Assembly (NCBI RefSeq): GCF_030700285.1
Contig: NZ_JAUYZJ010000036.1
Location: 1-47,674, forward strand
Reading direction: 5' to 3'
Length of the DNA: 47,674 nucleotides
Source: Methylobacterium sp. NEAU K
GTDB taxonomy: Bacteria; Pseudomonadota; Alphaproteobacteria; Rhizobiales; Beijerinckiaceae
Shown here piece after piece: positions 8,343-16,264 of the stretch. The notes below the pieces were generated by a model. It did no database searches and was not told where the DNA came from. It saw only the letters and a list, made by a program, of their open reading frames with translations. The translations under genes were made by a program, and so were the position numbers. The stretch's first letter is position 1, and each line of letters opens with the position of its first letter.

Positions 8343-8747
8343 ATGTACGCCATCGAGGTCCGCGAGCACGTCATGATCGCCCACAGCTTTCGCGGCGATC
8401 TGTTCGGGCCGGCCCAGGCCCTCCACGGCGCCACCTTCGTGGTGGACGTCGCCTTCTACCGGCCTTCCCTGACGGAGGACGGCGTGGTGGTCGATATCGG
8501 CCGGGCGGGTGACGCGCTGAAGCGCATCCTCGTGCCGATCAACTACCGCAACCTCGATGATCTGCCGCAGTTTTCGGGCATCAACACCACCACCGAATTC
8601 CTCTGCGGCCACATCCACCGAGAGATTTCCGCCGCAGCGCGCGCGGGCGACCTGGGCCCGGGCGGCGAGGGCATCGAGCGGATCCGCGTGATGCTGCACG
8701 AATCGCACATCGCGCGGGCGTGGTTCGAGGGCCCCGTCGCCCCGTGA
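8343..8747 (+). CDS. Divergent 6-pyruvoyl-tetrahydropterin synthase family protein
   Basis: A 134-residue T-fold protein of the PTPS/QueD family. The framework is conserved: MIAHSFRG (first zinc His), ALHGATF in place of HGHNY, INTTTEFL in place of NPTSE, and HESHIARAWFEG holding the pterin-binding Glu. The third zinc ligand is Ala, and the Asp and His of the usual LDHRYLN box read N and Y in INYRNLDDLP. The normal QueD or PTPS reaction is therefore doubtful. It starts after GGAGC. Its TGA overlaps the GTG of the glycosyltransferase, indicating translational coupling. It probably binds or modifies a pterin-like intermediate within the cluster. Confidence 0.88.
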   Translation: MYAIEVREHVMIAHSFRGDLFGPAQALHGATFVVDVAFYRPSLTEDGVVVDIGRAGDALKRILVPINYRNLDDLPQFSGINTTTEFLCGHIHREISAAARAGDLGPGGEGIERIRVMLHESHIARAWFEGPVAP

Positions 8748-9796
8748 CCGCGACGACCTTCTGCATCCCGGGGGACTTGGCCACGCCGACGGGCGGCTAC
8801 GCCTATGCCCGCCAGCTCCTCGCACACCTGCAGCGCGAGGGCGTGGCGGTGAGCCCGCTGTTCCTGCCGGCCTCGTTCCCGCACCCGGACGAGGCGGATC
8901 TCGAACTCACAGCCGCGCTGCTGGCCCGCGCGCCGCGCGAGGCGGTGCTGCTGATCGACGGCCTCGCCTATGGCTGCCTGCCACCCGCGATCATCGCCTC
9001 GGCGGCCCCCCGCCCGATCGTCGCCCTCGTCCACCATCCGCTCGGCCTGGAGGCCGGCCTCGCCGCCGACGAGGCGGCGCACCTCATCGCCGCCGAGCGC
9101 GCGGCCCTGGCGCTCGCCGCCCGCATCGTCGTGACCAGCCGCTTCACCCGCGACCTGCTGGTGGCGGATTTCGGCGTTCCCGACGACAAGATCACGGTGG
9201 CCGAGCCCGGCACCGGGACAGCGACCCGCGCAACGGGCGGGGGGCCGGGGCCGGTGCGGCTCCTCGCCGTGGGCGCGGTGACGCCGCGCAAGGGCTTCGC
9301 GCATCTCGTGGCCGCCCTCGCCAAGGTCGCGGATCTCGACTGGAGCCTTACCCTCGTCGGCGCCCTCGACAGGTCGCCCGCTCACGTTGCGGCTTTGCGC
9401 GAGGTCATCGCTGCCGAGGGCCTCGGCGAGCGGATCGCGCTGGCGGGCGCGGTGCCCTCCGAGCGCCTCGACGCGCTCTATGACCGCGCCGACCTCATGG
9501 TCTCACCCTCGCTGTTCGAGGGCTACGGCATGGCCCTCGCGGACGCCCTCGCCCGCGGCCTGCCGGTGGTCTCCACCACGGGCGGGGCAGCCGCCGACAC
9601 CGTGCCGGACGCCGCCGGGGTGAAGGTGCCGCCGGGCGACGAGGCCGCCTTGGCCGATGCCCTGCGCGCCCTGATCGCCGACCCGGCCCGGCGCCGCGCG
9701 GCGGCGCGGGCCTCCCGGGAGGCCGGGGAGCGCCTGCCCCGCTGGCGCGACACCGTCCGGATCGTCGCCGACGTCTTGAGGAAGGCCGGATCATGA
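8744..9796 (+). CDS. GT4-type glycosyltransferase
   Basis: A 350-residue GT-B fold enzyme. The GTG start at 8744 was chosen because it overlaps the previous stop and begins the conserved FCIPGDLATPTGGYAYARQ glycine-rich loop. The N-terminal domain includes ALVHHPLGLE. The C-terminal nucleotide-sugar domain includes LLAVGAVTPRKGFAHLV and SPSLFEGYGMALADALARG. In that last motif the usual E-x7-E pair is E-x7-D. It is predicted to transfer a sugar from a nucleotide donor to the small-molecule product of this locus, by analogy with pterin glycosyltransferases. That acceptor is an inference from the neighbours. Its stop overlaps the methyltransferase start (ATGA). Confidence 0.9.
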   Translation: MTATTFCIPGDLATPTGGYAYARQLLAHLQREGVAVSPLFLPASFPHPDEADLELTAALLARAPREAVLLIDGLAYGCLPPAIIASAAPRPIVALVHHPLGLEAGLAADEAAHLIAAERAALALAARIVVTSRFTRDLLVADFGVPDDKITVAEPGTGTATRATGGGPGPVRLLAVGAVTPRKGFAHLVAALAKVADLDWSLTLVGALDRSPAHVAALREVIAAEGLGERIALAGAVPSERLDALYDRADLMVSPSLFEGYGMALADALARGLPVVSTTGGAAADTVPDAAGVKVPPGDEAALADALRALIADPARRRAAARASREAGERLPRWRDTVRIVADVLRKAGS

Positions 9797-10659
9797 GCGG
9801 TTTCAGCAGCTACTGGCTCGGCCTGCGTGAGCCCGCCGACAACCTCGCCAGGGATGCCGGCCTGGTGGCCGCCCTCGCCGACGCCCTGCCCGACCGGCAG
9901 GCCGTCGCGGTGGTCGATCTCGGCTGCGGCACGGGCTCGAACCTGCGCGCCCTCGCCCCCCATCTCCCGCCACGGCAGGCCTGGACGCTGATCGACCACG
10001 ATCCGGTCCTGCTCGCGGCGGCCCGCGAGACCCTCGCCGCGTGGGCCGACCAGGCGGAGGCGGAGGGCGAGGATCTGGTGCTTGACAAGGGGGGCAAGCG
10101 CCTGCGCGTGACCTTCGCCAGCCTCGATCTCGCGGCCGAGCCGGCCCGCGCCCTCGACTCCGCGCCGGATCTCATCACCGCTGCGGCTCTGTTCGACCTC
10201 GTCTCACGGGACTGGCTCGACCGTTTCGTCGCGGCGGTCGCGGCGGCGGCCGCCACCTTCTACACGGCCCTGAGCTACGACGGGACGGAGACGTGGCACC
10301 CGCCCCATCCCGCCGACGCAGCGATGCAGGCCGCGTTCCTCGGCCACCAGGGCGGCGACAAGGGCTTCGGCGCCGCGCTCGGGCCCGGCGCCACGGCGGC
10401 GCTGGCGGAGGCGTTCAGCCGGCACGGCTACGTGGTGCGGACGGCCGCAAGCCCCTGGCACCTCGGGCCGGACCAGGGCGACCTCATCGGCCTCTTGAAG
10501 GCTGGCAAGGCGCAGGCGGTGCGGGAGACGGGCCTCGTCCATTCAGACCACGTCGAGGAATGGGAGGCCGCCCGCGGCGCGCCGGGGACGACGGTCGTCA
10601 TCGGCCACGCCGACCTGCTGGCACAGCTGGCCTCAGCGGGCCGCGAGCATCCGCCGTAG
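9793..10659 (+). CDS. Class I SAM-dependent methyltransferase
   Basis: A 288-residue methyltransferase with a standard Rossmann-like SAM site: motif I VVDLGCGTGSNLRALA near residue 38, an acidic motif II (WTLIDHDPVLL), and a motif IV-like DLITAAALFDLVS. It is coupled by an ATGA overlap to the glycosyltransferase, so it is the fourth gene of the plus-strand operon. It converges with the b561 gene, and the two coding ends overlap by about 27 bp. The likely role is O- or N-methylation of the product of the pathway; the substrate cannot be read from the sequence. Confidence 0.88.
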   Translation: MSGFSSYWLGLREPADNLARDAGLVAALADALPDRQAVAVVDLGCGTGSNLRALAPHLPPRQAWTLIDHDPVLLAAARETLAAWADQAEAEGEDLVLDKGGKRLRVTFASLDLAAEPARALDSAPDLITAAALFDLVSRDWLDRFVAAVAAAAATFYTALSYDGTETWHPPHPADAAMQAAFLGHQGGDKGFGAALGPGATAALAEAFSRHGYVVRTAASPWHLGPDQGDLIGLLKAGKAQAVRETGLVHSDHVEEWEAARGAPGTTVVIGHADLLAQLASAGREHPP

Positions 10660-11169
10660 GGTGCCGTCCCGGCGGATGACGTGGTGGTGCAGGGCCGCCC
10701 CCGCATGAAGGCAGACGAGCGCCACGAGCGCGAAGGCGGCGACAGAGTGGACGTTCAGGATCGCCGAGCCCACCGGCATGCCCCCCGAGACCGGCAGGGT
10801 GAGGGGCAGCGCACCGAACAGGTTCACCGGCGCACAGCAGGCGGAAGTGCCGGCCCAGCCGAGAATCGGCACCAGCACGATCAGGCCGTACAGCGCGGCA
10901 TGCGAGGCGTCAGCCGCTTTTCTCTGCCAGGCCAGGAGACCTGCCTCCCGCTTCGGCGCCCCGCGCGAGAGACGCACGAGGATGCGGGCGAGCACCAGGG
11001 CCAGGGCCATTAGGCCGAGGGACTTGTGCCACTCGTAGAGCTGGTCCTGAAGCGGGCCTTTGCCGACATTGGTCATCGCCAGCGCGACGATGACCTGCTC
11101 CGCGATGAGCAGGGCGATGACCCAGTGGAGCAGCTTCTGCGTGGTGGAATAAGTGGCCGGTGCCGTCAT
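10633..11169 (-). CDS. Cytochrome b561
   Basis: A four-helix membrane diheme cytochrome b of about 178 residues. Candidate heme ligands are His in QKLLHWVIAL, YEWHKSLGL, and the C-terminal LNVHSVAAF and CLHAGAALHHH segments. The ATG at 11169 overlaps the stop of the RibD-like gene (ATGA), so the two are translationally coupled; a longer start within that gene is less likely. Cytochrome b561 proteins pass electrons between quinone or superoxide and periplasmic partners. The tight link to a reductase of pyrimidine or pterin type suggests redox recycling of the product, but this is only inference. Confidence 0.88.
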   Translation of the reverse strand: MTAPATYSTTQKLLHWVIALLIAEQVIVALAMTNVGKGPLQDQLYEWHKSLGLMALALVLARILVRLSRGAPKREAGLLAWQRKAADASHAALYGLIVLVPILGWAGTSACCAPVNLFGALPLTLPVSGGMPVGSAILNVHSVAAFALVALVCLHAGAALHHHVIRRDGTLRRMLAAR

Positions 11170-11957
11170 GACGCGGTTCCTCCCTCGAAGCGGCTCCGCA
11201 GATCGCAATCGAACAGCACCTCGCCCTCGCCGAGGTGGTAGCTCCGGGTCACGGGCCGCATCGCCTCACTGAGGGCGGAGATTGGCCGAAGGTCGAGGCC
11301 GCTTCGCCCCGATCCCATCAGCATCGGCGCGACCATCAGGTGCAGCCTGTCGATGGCCCCAGCATCGATGAAGGCCGAGACGGTGCGCGCGCCCCCTTCG
11401 ACGAGGATGCGGCGGAAGCCGAGGGCGCCGAGCCGTGCGATGACCGCTCGCGGGCAGAACGACGTCTCGTCCTCCATCCGCACGGATTCGGCGGAGGGCG
11501 GGACGGTCGCGTCCGTCCGGCAAACGACCAGCCGGCGCACCCCATCCTCCGCGAGGAAGCGGGCGCTCGGCGGGATCCGGCCCGAGGGATCGAGGACGAT
11601 CCGGGCGGGACTCGCCCCCTCGACGCGGCGGACGGTGAGGAGCGGATCGTCGGCGATGACGGTGCCGATGCCGACGACGACGGCATCCACCCGGGCGCGG
11701 ATCCGGTGGAGATGGTCCAGCGCCGGGCAGAGGTTGATGTATTTCGAATCGCCGGAGGGGGTGGCGATCCGCCCGTCGAGCGACTGGCCGAGCTGCGCCA
11801 CCACGAAGGGTCGTTGCGCGGTCCCGGTCTCGAACGCGGCGAAGACCGAGCACGTCGTCGCACCCATGTCATCGCTGCCCGGACGCAATACATCAAGCGT
11901 AGCCGGAAGCGGCGGGCAAGATGCGAAAGCTCCCTCTGGACCCGTCCCGATGGTCAT
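11166..11957 (-). CDS. RibD C-terminal-type (DHFR-like) reductase
   Basis: A 263-residue stand-alone reductase of the RibD_C family with no deaminase domain. Diagnostic stretches are VAQLGQSLDGRIATPSGDS, the NADPH-binding VDAVVVGIGTVIADDPLLTV, RIVLDPSGRIPP and RRILVEGGARTVSAF. In riboflavin synthesis this fold reduces the ribosyl side chain of the pyrimidine made by GTP cyclohydrolase II. Here it is divergent from a GTP cyclohydrolase II gene 54 bp away, so the two enzymes may act in sequence. An alternative start (MGATTCSVF) at 11867 would remove a poorly conserved 30-residue leader. It is coupled to the b561 gene. Confidence 0.9.
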   Translation of the reverse strand: MTIGTGPEGAFASCPPLPATLDVLRPGSDDMGATTCSVFAAFETGTAQRPFVVAQLGQSLDGRIATPSGDSKYINLCPALDHLHRIRARVDAVVVGIGTVIADDPLLTVRRVEGASPARIVLDPSGRIPPSARFLAEDGVRRLVVCRTDATVPPSAESVRMEDETSFCPRAVIARLGALGFRRILVEGGARTVSAFIDAGAIDRLHLMVAPMLMGSGRSGLDLRPISALSEAMRPVTRSYHLGEGEVLFDCDLRSRFEGGTAS

Positions 11958-12011
11958 TCGCTGAGCCCCACCGACCTTGCGTGAATCGGGCTTTGCCGTC
12001 TGAGGTGTTCG

Positions 12012-13151
12012 ATGGCCACTCTTTGGAAGTATCTAGATCGCCGTGAAGACCGGGAACAGGTGACCATTTCGCGCGCGATCGCGGAAATGCGCGCCGGGCG
12101 CCCGGTCATCCTCGCCGGGGAGAGCCTCGCGCTGGTGGCCTGCGCGGAATCGGTCGATGCCGAATTGTCGGCCTTCCTCTCGGCCCGGTCGATGCCCGCT
12201 TATCTGGTGCTGCCGGCCCCGCGCCTGCGCCGCCTTGGGCTCGCGGAGCGGTCGGAGGCGGGGGCCGTGCCGCTCGCCGGCCTCGATCCACAGGCGATCG
12301 CGACCCTCGTCTTCGCCACCGAGGCCGACCTCGACAGGCCGGTCGCCCCGGCCACGTCCCTCGACGAGAGCGCCCTCGACCTCGCCCGCGTTGCCCTGAT
12401 GCTGCCCGCCTGCCTCGTCGTGCCACTGGCCGACCCGGCCGATGCGCCCGCCGATCTGCTCACGGTGCAGGCTTCGTCGATCGCCGCCTATCGCGGTGCG
12501 GGCGTCCGGCAGGTGAGCCGCGCGCCGGTGCCCCTGGAAGGCGCACGCGACAGCGAGTTCGTGGTCTTCCGGGGCGGAGACGGCCTGCGGGAGCACGTGG
12601 CGATTCTCGTCGGCCGGCCCGATCCGGGCGCCCCGGTCGCGGTGAGGCTGCATTCGGCCTGCCTGACGGGAGACCTGTTCGGCTCGCTGAAATGCGATTG
12701 CGGCGACCAGCTGCGCGGCGCCGTCGGGGACCTCGCGCAGAGCGGCGGTGGCATCGTGCTCTATCTCGATCAGGAGGGGCGCGGGAATGGCCTCGCCAAC
12801 AAGATCCGCGCCTACGATCTGCAGGCCTGCGGCTTCGACACGTTCGAGGCCGACGAGATCCTTGGCTACGGGCTTGACCAGCGCCGCTATGATTTCGCCG
12901 CCACCATGCTCCGCCACCTCGGCATCAGTCGCGTCCGGCTGTTGAGCAACAACCCCGCCAAGGTCGCGGCGCTGCGCGCGGAGGGGCTCGAGGTGGTCGG
13001 CTCGCAGCCGAGCCTCGGCCGCGTCACCGCCGAGAACCTGCGATACCTGACGATGAAGCGCGACCGGACCGGCCACGCCCTCGGTGGGGACATTGCCGCC
13101 CGCCTGGACGCGCAGGCTGTGGACCTCACGCAGAAAGCCGAGCAGGTCTGA
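12012..13151 (+). CDS. ribA: GTP cyclohydrolase II with degenerate RibB-like N-terminus
   Basis: A 379-residue protein. Its C-terminal 200 residues form GTP cyclohydrolase II: zinc cysteines in SACLTGDLFGSLKCDCGDQL, the catalytic LYLDQEGRGNGLANKIRAY, and the GLDQRRYDFAATMLRHLG segment. The enzyme opens GTP to 2,5-diamino-6-ribosylamino-pyrimidinone phosphate and formate. The N-terminal 170 residues align with the start of DHBP synthase (ISRAIAEMRAGRPVILAGES), but the acidic DDEDRENEGDL active-site motif is missing, so that half is probably structural. It diverges from the RibD-like gene and could supply this pathway rather than, or as well as, riboflavin synthesis. Confidence 0.95.
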   Translation: MATLWKYLDRREDREQVTISRAIAEMRAGRPVILAGESLALVACAESVDAELSAFLSARSMPAYLVLPAPRLRRLGLAERSEAGAVPLAGLDPQAIATLVFATEADLDRPVAPATSLDESALDLARVALMLPACLVVPLADPADAPADLLTVQASSIAAYRGAGVRQVSRAPVPLEGARDSEFVVFRGGDGLREHVAILVGRPDPGAPVAVRLHSACLTGDLFGSLKCDCGDQLRGAVGDLAQSGGGIVLYLDQEGRGNGLANKIRAYDLQACGFDTFEADEILGYGLDQRRYDFAATMLRHLGISRVRLLSNNPAKVAALRAEGLEVVGSQPSLGRVTAENLRYLTMKRDRTGHALGGDIAARLDAQAVDLTQKAEQV

Positions 13152-13258
13152 TACCCGCTTCTCGCCCACCCAGCTTTATTCAGCTGTCATGCCCGTGCTT
13201 GATGCAGCCGTGAGCGCGGGCCGTTTCAGCGCGTGCGTCACCACGGCATCGCGTCTCA

Positions 13259-13834
13259 TGATCCTCCCCCGATTTCGCGGACAGGGGGAGTTTAGCTCGC
13301 GTCCCGTTCGGCCTGCTCGGGCGTGAGATAGCCGAGTGCCGAGTGGAGAGGCTGCCGATTGTAGTAGTCCTCGATGGAGGCGAACAGGTCGCGCCGCGCC
13401 TCATCCCGGGTCGCCCATCGTCGCTGAAGGACGAGCTCGACCTTGAGGGTTGGGCATCTCCGCGAAGATGCCGATGGCTTTTTTTAGCACGTCGCGCTCC
13501 ATGCGCGTCCGGTCAAGCTCGCGCCTCAGCCGGACGATCTCGGCGACCTGATCGGACGGGGAGGCCACAGGACTTGGGGCCGAGATCGCCGTCGATCCTG
13601 CCGGACGTGGTCGGGGTGAGGCCCCGTTCAGCGCTGAACGCCACTGCCGCAATATCGAGGGCTGGATCCCGAGCTCGGCCGCGATCTGCATCTGCGGCCG
13701 GCCGCAGCTCTCCAGAAGGGCGACCGCTTCGCGTTTGAACTCGGGCGTGAACGCCCGTCTCGCCTTCGCCCTCCGACACCTTCCCCGCCCAGCCAGAGCG
13801 TATCAGAGGTGTCCGTGAAACCGAGGGAGGATCA
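13259..13834 (-). mobile_element. Internally deleted IS3-family element with matching terminal repeats
   Basis: Imperfect 25-bp inverted ends at 13259-13283 and 13810-13834 begin TGATCCTCCC on both sides and share TTTC-CGGACA. Inside, on the minus strand, is an OrfA (about 13401-13780; RRAFTPEFKREAVALLESCG, AAELGIQPSILRQW). It is followed directly by only the last 50 codons of an OrfB (13292-13445; ATRDEARRDLFASIEDYYN, LHSALGYLTPEQAERDAS, stop TAA). The DDE core is deleted, leaving a 576-bp non-autonomous copy. It interrupts an istB gene. No target duplication is visible. Confidence 0.8.
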
Positions 13835-14284
13835 CGGCAGGTAGCCGAGCTCGTCGATGATCAGCAGCTTCGGCTTGGCGTAGTGCGTCAGCCGCTCCTC
13901 CAGCCGGCCCTGGGCATGCGCCTTGGCCAGCTGCGCCACGAGCGTCGTGGCGGGGGTGAACAGCACGCCGTAGCCGGCCGCGATCGCCTCGCACCCGATC
14001 ACCGCCGCCAAGTGCGTCTTGCCAACGCCCGGCGGACCGAGGAGCAAAACCGCTTCGCCGTTGGCGATGAAGCGGCCGGTGGCGATCTCGCGGATCTGCG
14101 CCTTGTCCAACGAGGGCTGCGCGCCGAAGTCGAAGCCGATCAGGTCGCGCACGAACGGGAAGCGGGCCAGCCCGAACGCGATGTCGATGCGTCGCTGGCC
14201 GCGCCGGGCGATCTCCCGCTCGCAGAACAGGGGCAGCGCTTCGTGGATCGCGCGCTGCCCTGGCTTGCCTCGGCGCGCTCGCAA
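13835..14284 (-). pseudogene. istB: IS21-family helper ATPase fragment
   Basis: The 150-residue open frame contains the IstB ATPase core: FVRDLIGFDFGAQPSLDKAQ, Walker A (LLLGPPGVGKTHLA), GYGVLFTPATTLVAQLAKA and Walker B (PKLLIIDELGYLP). Homology is cut at the IS3 end at 13834, immediately after the Walker B motif. The N-terminal 60-80 residues are replaced by unrelated sequence near 14245-14284. No istA was seen. The fragment cannot be a working transposition helper. Confidence 0.85.
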
Positions 14285-14310
14285 GGACGGTGAGGGCCGC
14301 GGGTCTTCGA

Positions 14311-15024
14311 TCAGAAAGCCGGCTCAAGACCGCTGGCGCGGTAGGCTGACGCCGCTTCCGGCGTGCTCAGCTCGGCGAGGAAGCGCAGGGCGCCGTCCCG
14401 GTCGGCGGCGCCGCGCAGAATCGCGGCCGCGAAGGTGGTGACCTCCTGCACGGGCTCCGGGAACGGCCCGACCACCTCGATGCCCGGCACCACCATCAGT
14501 TCGCTGATCTGCTGGACGGCGATGTCGGCCTCGCCCGAGACCAGCTTCTCGGCGGTGAAGCCCTGCGGGATGATCGTCGCCCGGGCGTTGACCGCATCGG
14601 CGAGCCCGAGCCGCGGCAGCAGGCCGGCGAAGTAGATCCCGCTGGCGCCGGTGCGGGAATAGGCGACGGAGCGCGCCTCGATGAGTGTGCGCTTGAGCGC
14701 CTCCACGCTCCCGATTTCCGGATGCGCCGCCCCGGCCTTCACGGCGATGCCATAGCGAGAGCGTACCGCGTCGACCCGGCTCTCCGGTTCGACCCTTCCC
14801 TCGGCGATCAGCCGGTCCATGGCGTCGGAGAGCACGAACACCGCGTCGGCGGTCTCGCCCGCGTCGAGCGCCTTCATGATCACCGCGGTGGGCGCCCAGT
14901 CGATCGCCGCCCGGGCGCCCGCCGCTTCGAAGGCGGGGACCACATGCGCGTCGAAGGCGCCCCGCACCACCAGGGCGCATTTCAGCCGCGTCGCTCGCTG
15001 GTCGTCCACCATGCTGGCTCCCAT
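14311..15024 (-). CDS. ModA-like substrate-binding fold protein, no signal peptide
   Basis: A 237-residue protein that resembles the molybdate/type II periplasmic-binding fold: ALVVRGAFDAHVVPAFEAAG, AVFVLSDAMDRLIAEG, RYGIAVKAGAAHPEIGSVEA, SRTGASGIYFAGLLPRLGLA and SGEADIAVQQISELM. Most such proteins are exported, but no signal peptide is seen from either ATG (15024 or 15012), so it may act in the cytoplasm. It begins 17 bp after the udh stop and is the last gene of that operon. It could sense or bind a sugar acid. The downstream side runs into IS21 debris. Confidence 0.75.
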   Translation of the reverse strand: MGASMVDDQRATRLKCALVVRGAFDAHVVPAFEAAGARAAIDWAPTAVIMKALDAGETADAVFVLSDAMDRLIAEGRVEPESRVDAVRSRYGIAVKAGAAHPEIGSVEALKRTLIEARSVAYSRTGASGIYFAGLLPRLGLADAVNARATIIPQGFTAEKLVSGEADIAVQQISELMVVPGIEVVGPFPEPVQEVTTFAAAILRGAADRDGALRFLAELSTPEAASAYRASGLEPAF

Positions 15025-15041
15025 CGTCTCGGGTTCTGTGA

Positions 15042-15881
15042 TCACCGGCCTGGAGGCTCGGCGCGGGAATAGTCGAGGGCGGTGAATCCGCCGCCCTGGT
15101 AGCGCTCCACCACCGGGTTGCCGCTGGTCTTGGCTTCCAGCGCCGGGGCGTAGGAATCGGCGCTGTCCTGCGGTGCCCAGCCGATCACGTCGCGGCCATC
15201 CCGGCGCCACCAGGTCATGCGGCTGTTGTTCGAGGCGCCCCAGATCACCACCGTACCGGCCGGCCCGAGGGTCGGGGCCAGGGTGGCGCGGCTGACCAGT
15301 CGGGTCATGTCGGCGTAGGATAGCCAGGTCGCCAGCATCCGGGCGTCGGTCGGTTCCGGGAAGCAGGAGCCGATGCGCAGGAAGACGCTCTCGACCCCGT
15401 GCTTGTCCCGGTACAGGCCGCCCATCAGCTCGCCATAGGCCTTGGACAGGCCGTAATAGCCGTCCGGGGCGAGCGCGCAGTCGCCGTCCAGAATCTCGGT
15501 GCGCTCGTGGAACCCGATCGCGTGGTTCGAGGAGGCGAAAACCATCCGGGCGCGCTCCCGCCGGGCCGCTTCGTAGACGTGGTAGAGGCCTCGGATGTTC
15601 GGGCCGATCACGGTCTCGAACGGGTGCTCCACCGAGATCCCGCCGAAATGCAGGATCGTGCCGCACCCCTCCGCCAGCCGCAGGATCGCCGGGCCGTCCT
15701 CCAGATCGGCGATCTGGAAACGCACGCCCTCGGGCAGCGGATCCGGGAACGGCACCCGGTCGGTCAGGCGCAGCGCCCAGCCCTGCGCGCCGAGCGCCTT
15801 CGTGAGCACGCGCCCAAGGGTGCCGGAGGCTCCGGTGAGCAGGACGGGTTTTTGCGGGATCGTGTCGGTGGGGGCGCTCAT
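15042..15881 (-). CDS. udh: Uronate dehydrogenase-like NAD-dependent enzyme
   Basis: A 279-residue extended short-chain dehydrogenase. It has the NAD-binding PVLLTGASGTLGRVL near the N-terminus, then LHFGGISVEHPFETVIGPNI, FASSNHAIGFHERT, the catalytic YYGLSKAYGE (YxxxK) and LRIGSCFPEP. The SSNHAIGF and RIGSCFPEP signatures are those of uronate dehydrogenase, which oxidises galacturonate or glucuronate to an aldarolactone. A GGAG ribosome site lies 8 nt upstream of the ATG. It now has no obvious promoter gene partner upstream. If the 15925-22736 segment is turned back, it follows the MFS transporter by 16 nt, so it was probably in the operon with the lactonase that would open its product. Confidence 0.88.
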   Translation of the reverse strand: MSAPTDTIPQKPVLLTGASGTLGRVLTKALGAQGWALRLTDRVPFPDPLPEGVRFQIADLEDGPAILRLAEGCGTILHFGGISVEHPFETVIGPNIRGLYHVYEAARRERARMVFASSNHAIGFHERTEILDGDCALAPDGYYGLSKAYGELMGGLYRDKHGVESVFLRIGSCFPEPTDARMLATWLSYADMTRLVSRATLAPTLGPAGTVVIWGASNNSRMTWWRRDGRDVIGWAPQDSADSYAPALEAKTSGNPVVERYQGGGFTALDYSRAEPPGR

Positions 15882-15924
15882 CGGGTTGGCTCCGGGATCA
15901 GGCGATTTTCACCGCATTGAGGTA

Positions 15925-16065
15925 ACCCACGAGGCGCGCCGCCACGTGGCGTCCTGGGGCGCCGAGCAGAGCATCGGCCTCCTCCGGAGCGAGACGCCGC
16001 CGTGCCTGGTGAACCCGGAGGTCTGGCCCGCAGTGCTGGAGCGCCATGCACGGTCGCTAGGCTAA
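15925..16065 (+). pseudogene. Detached C-terminus of D-2-hydroxyacid dehydrogenase
   Basis: The plus strand reads THEARRHVASWGAEQ, GLLRSETPPCLVNPEVWPAV and then a TAA at 16063-16065. This is the C-terminal helix and tail of D-2-hydroxyacid dehydrogenases (VTHEARxxVASWGAEQ, PPxLVNPEVWP). It has no start of its own. The gene fragment at 22737-23624 ends in HHTAGV exactly where this piece should begin. The 46 codons are therefore the missing tail of that gene, separated by inversion. Confidence 0.85.
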
Positions 16066-16138
16066 AGCATAATCGCGAAAGGTGCCCGCTGTATTTCTAT
16101 ATAATACCACTTTAGAATTTAAAGACTGCCCGATTACA

Positions 16139-16206
16139 CCAATCCATCCGAAACATCATCCTGAGCAGCTTGCGCAAACTGCTCAGGATGATGGGTGGGA
16201 TTGGAT
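16139..16206. terminator. Long hairpin, probable bidirectional terminator
   Basis: A perfect 15-bp inverted repeat (CATCATCCTGAGCAG at 16154-16168 against CTGCTCAGGATGATG at 16179-16193) has a 10-nt loop. It is extended outward by imperfect complementarity between CCAATCCATCC and GGGTGGGATTGG. It lies between the detached dehydrogenase tail and the hydroxypyruvate-isomerase-like gene. In the restored arrangement those would be convergent genes, as expected for a shared terminator. It could instead be a copy of a dispersed palindromic repeat. Confidence 0.7.
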
Positions 16207-16264
16207 ATGCGAAACGCTCACCACGCCCGCGCCGTCATCGCGAGCGCACCTGGCCGAACAGGCC

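Noticed and set aside
14311..15666. A 451-residue minus-strand frame covering udh and the binding-protein gene
   Set aside because: Its first half overlaps udh in another frame and has no homology; the binding-fold protein begins at 15024 or 15012.
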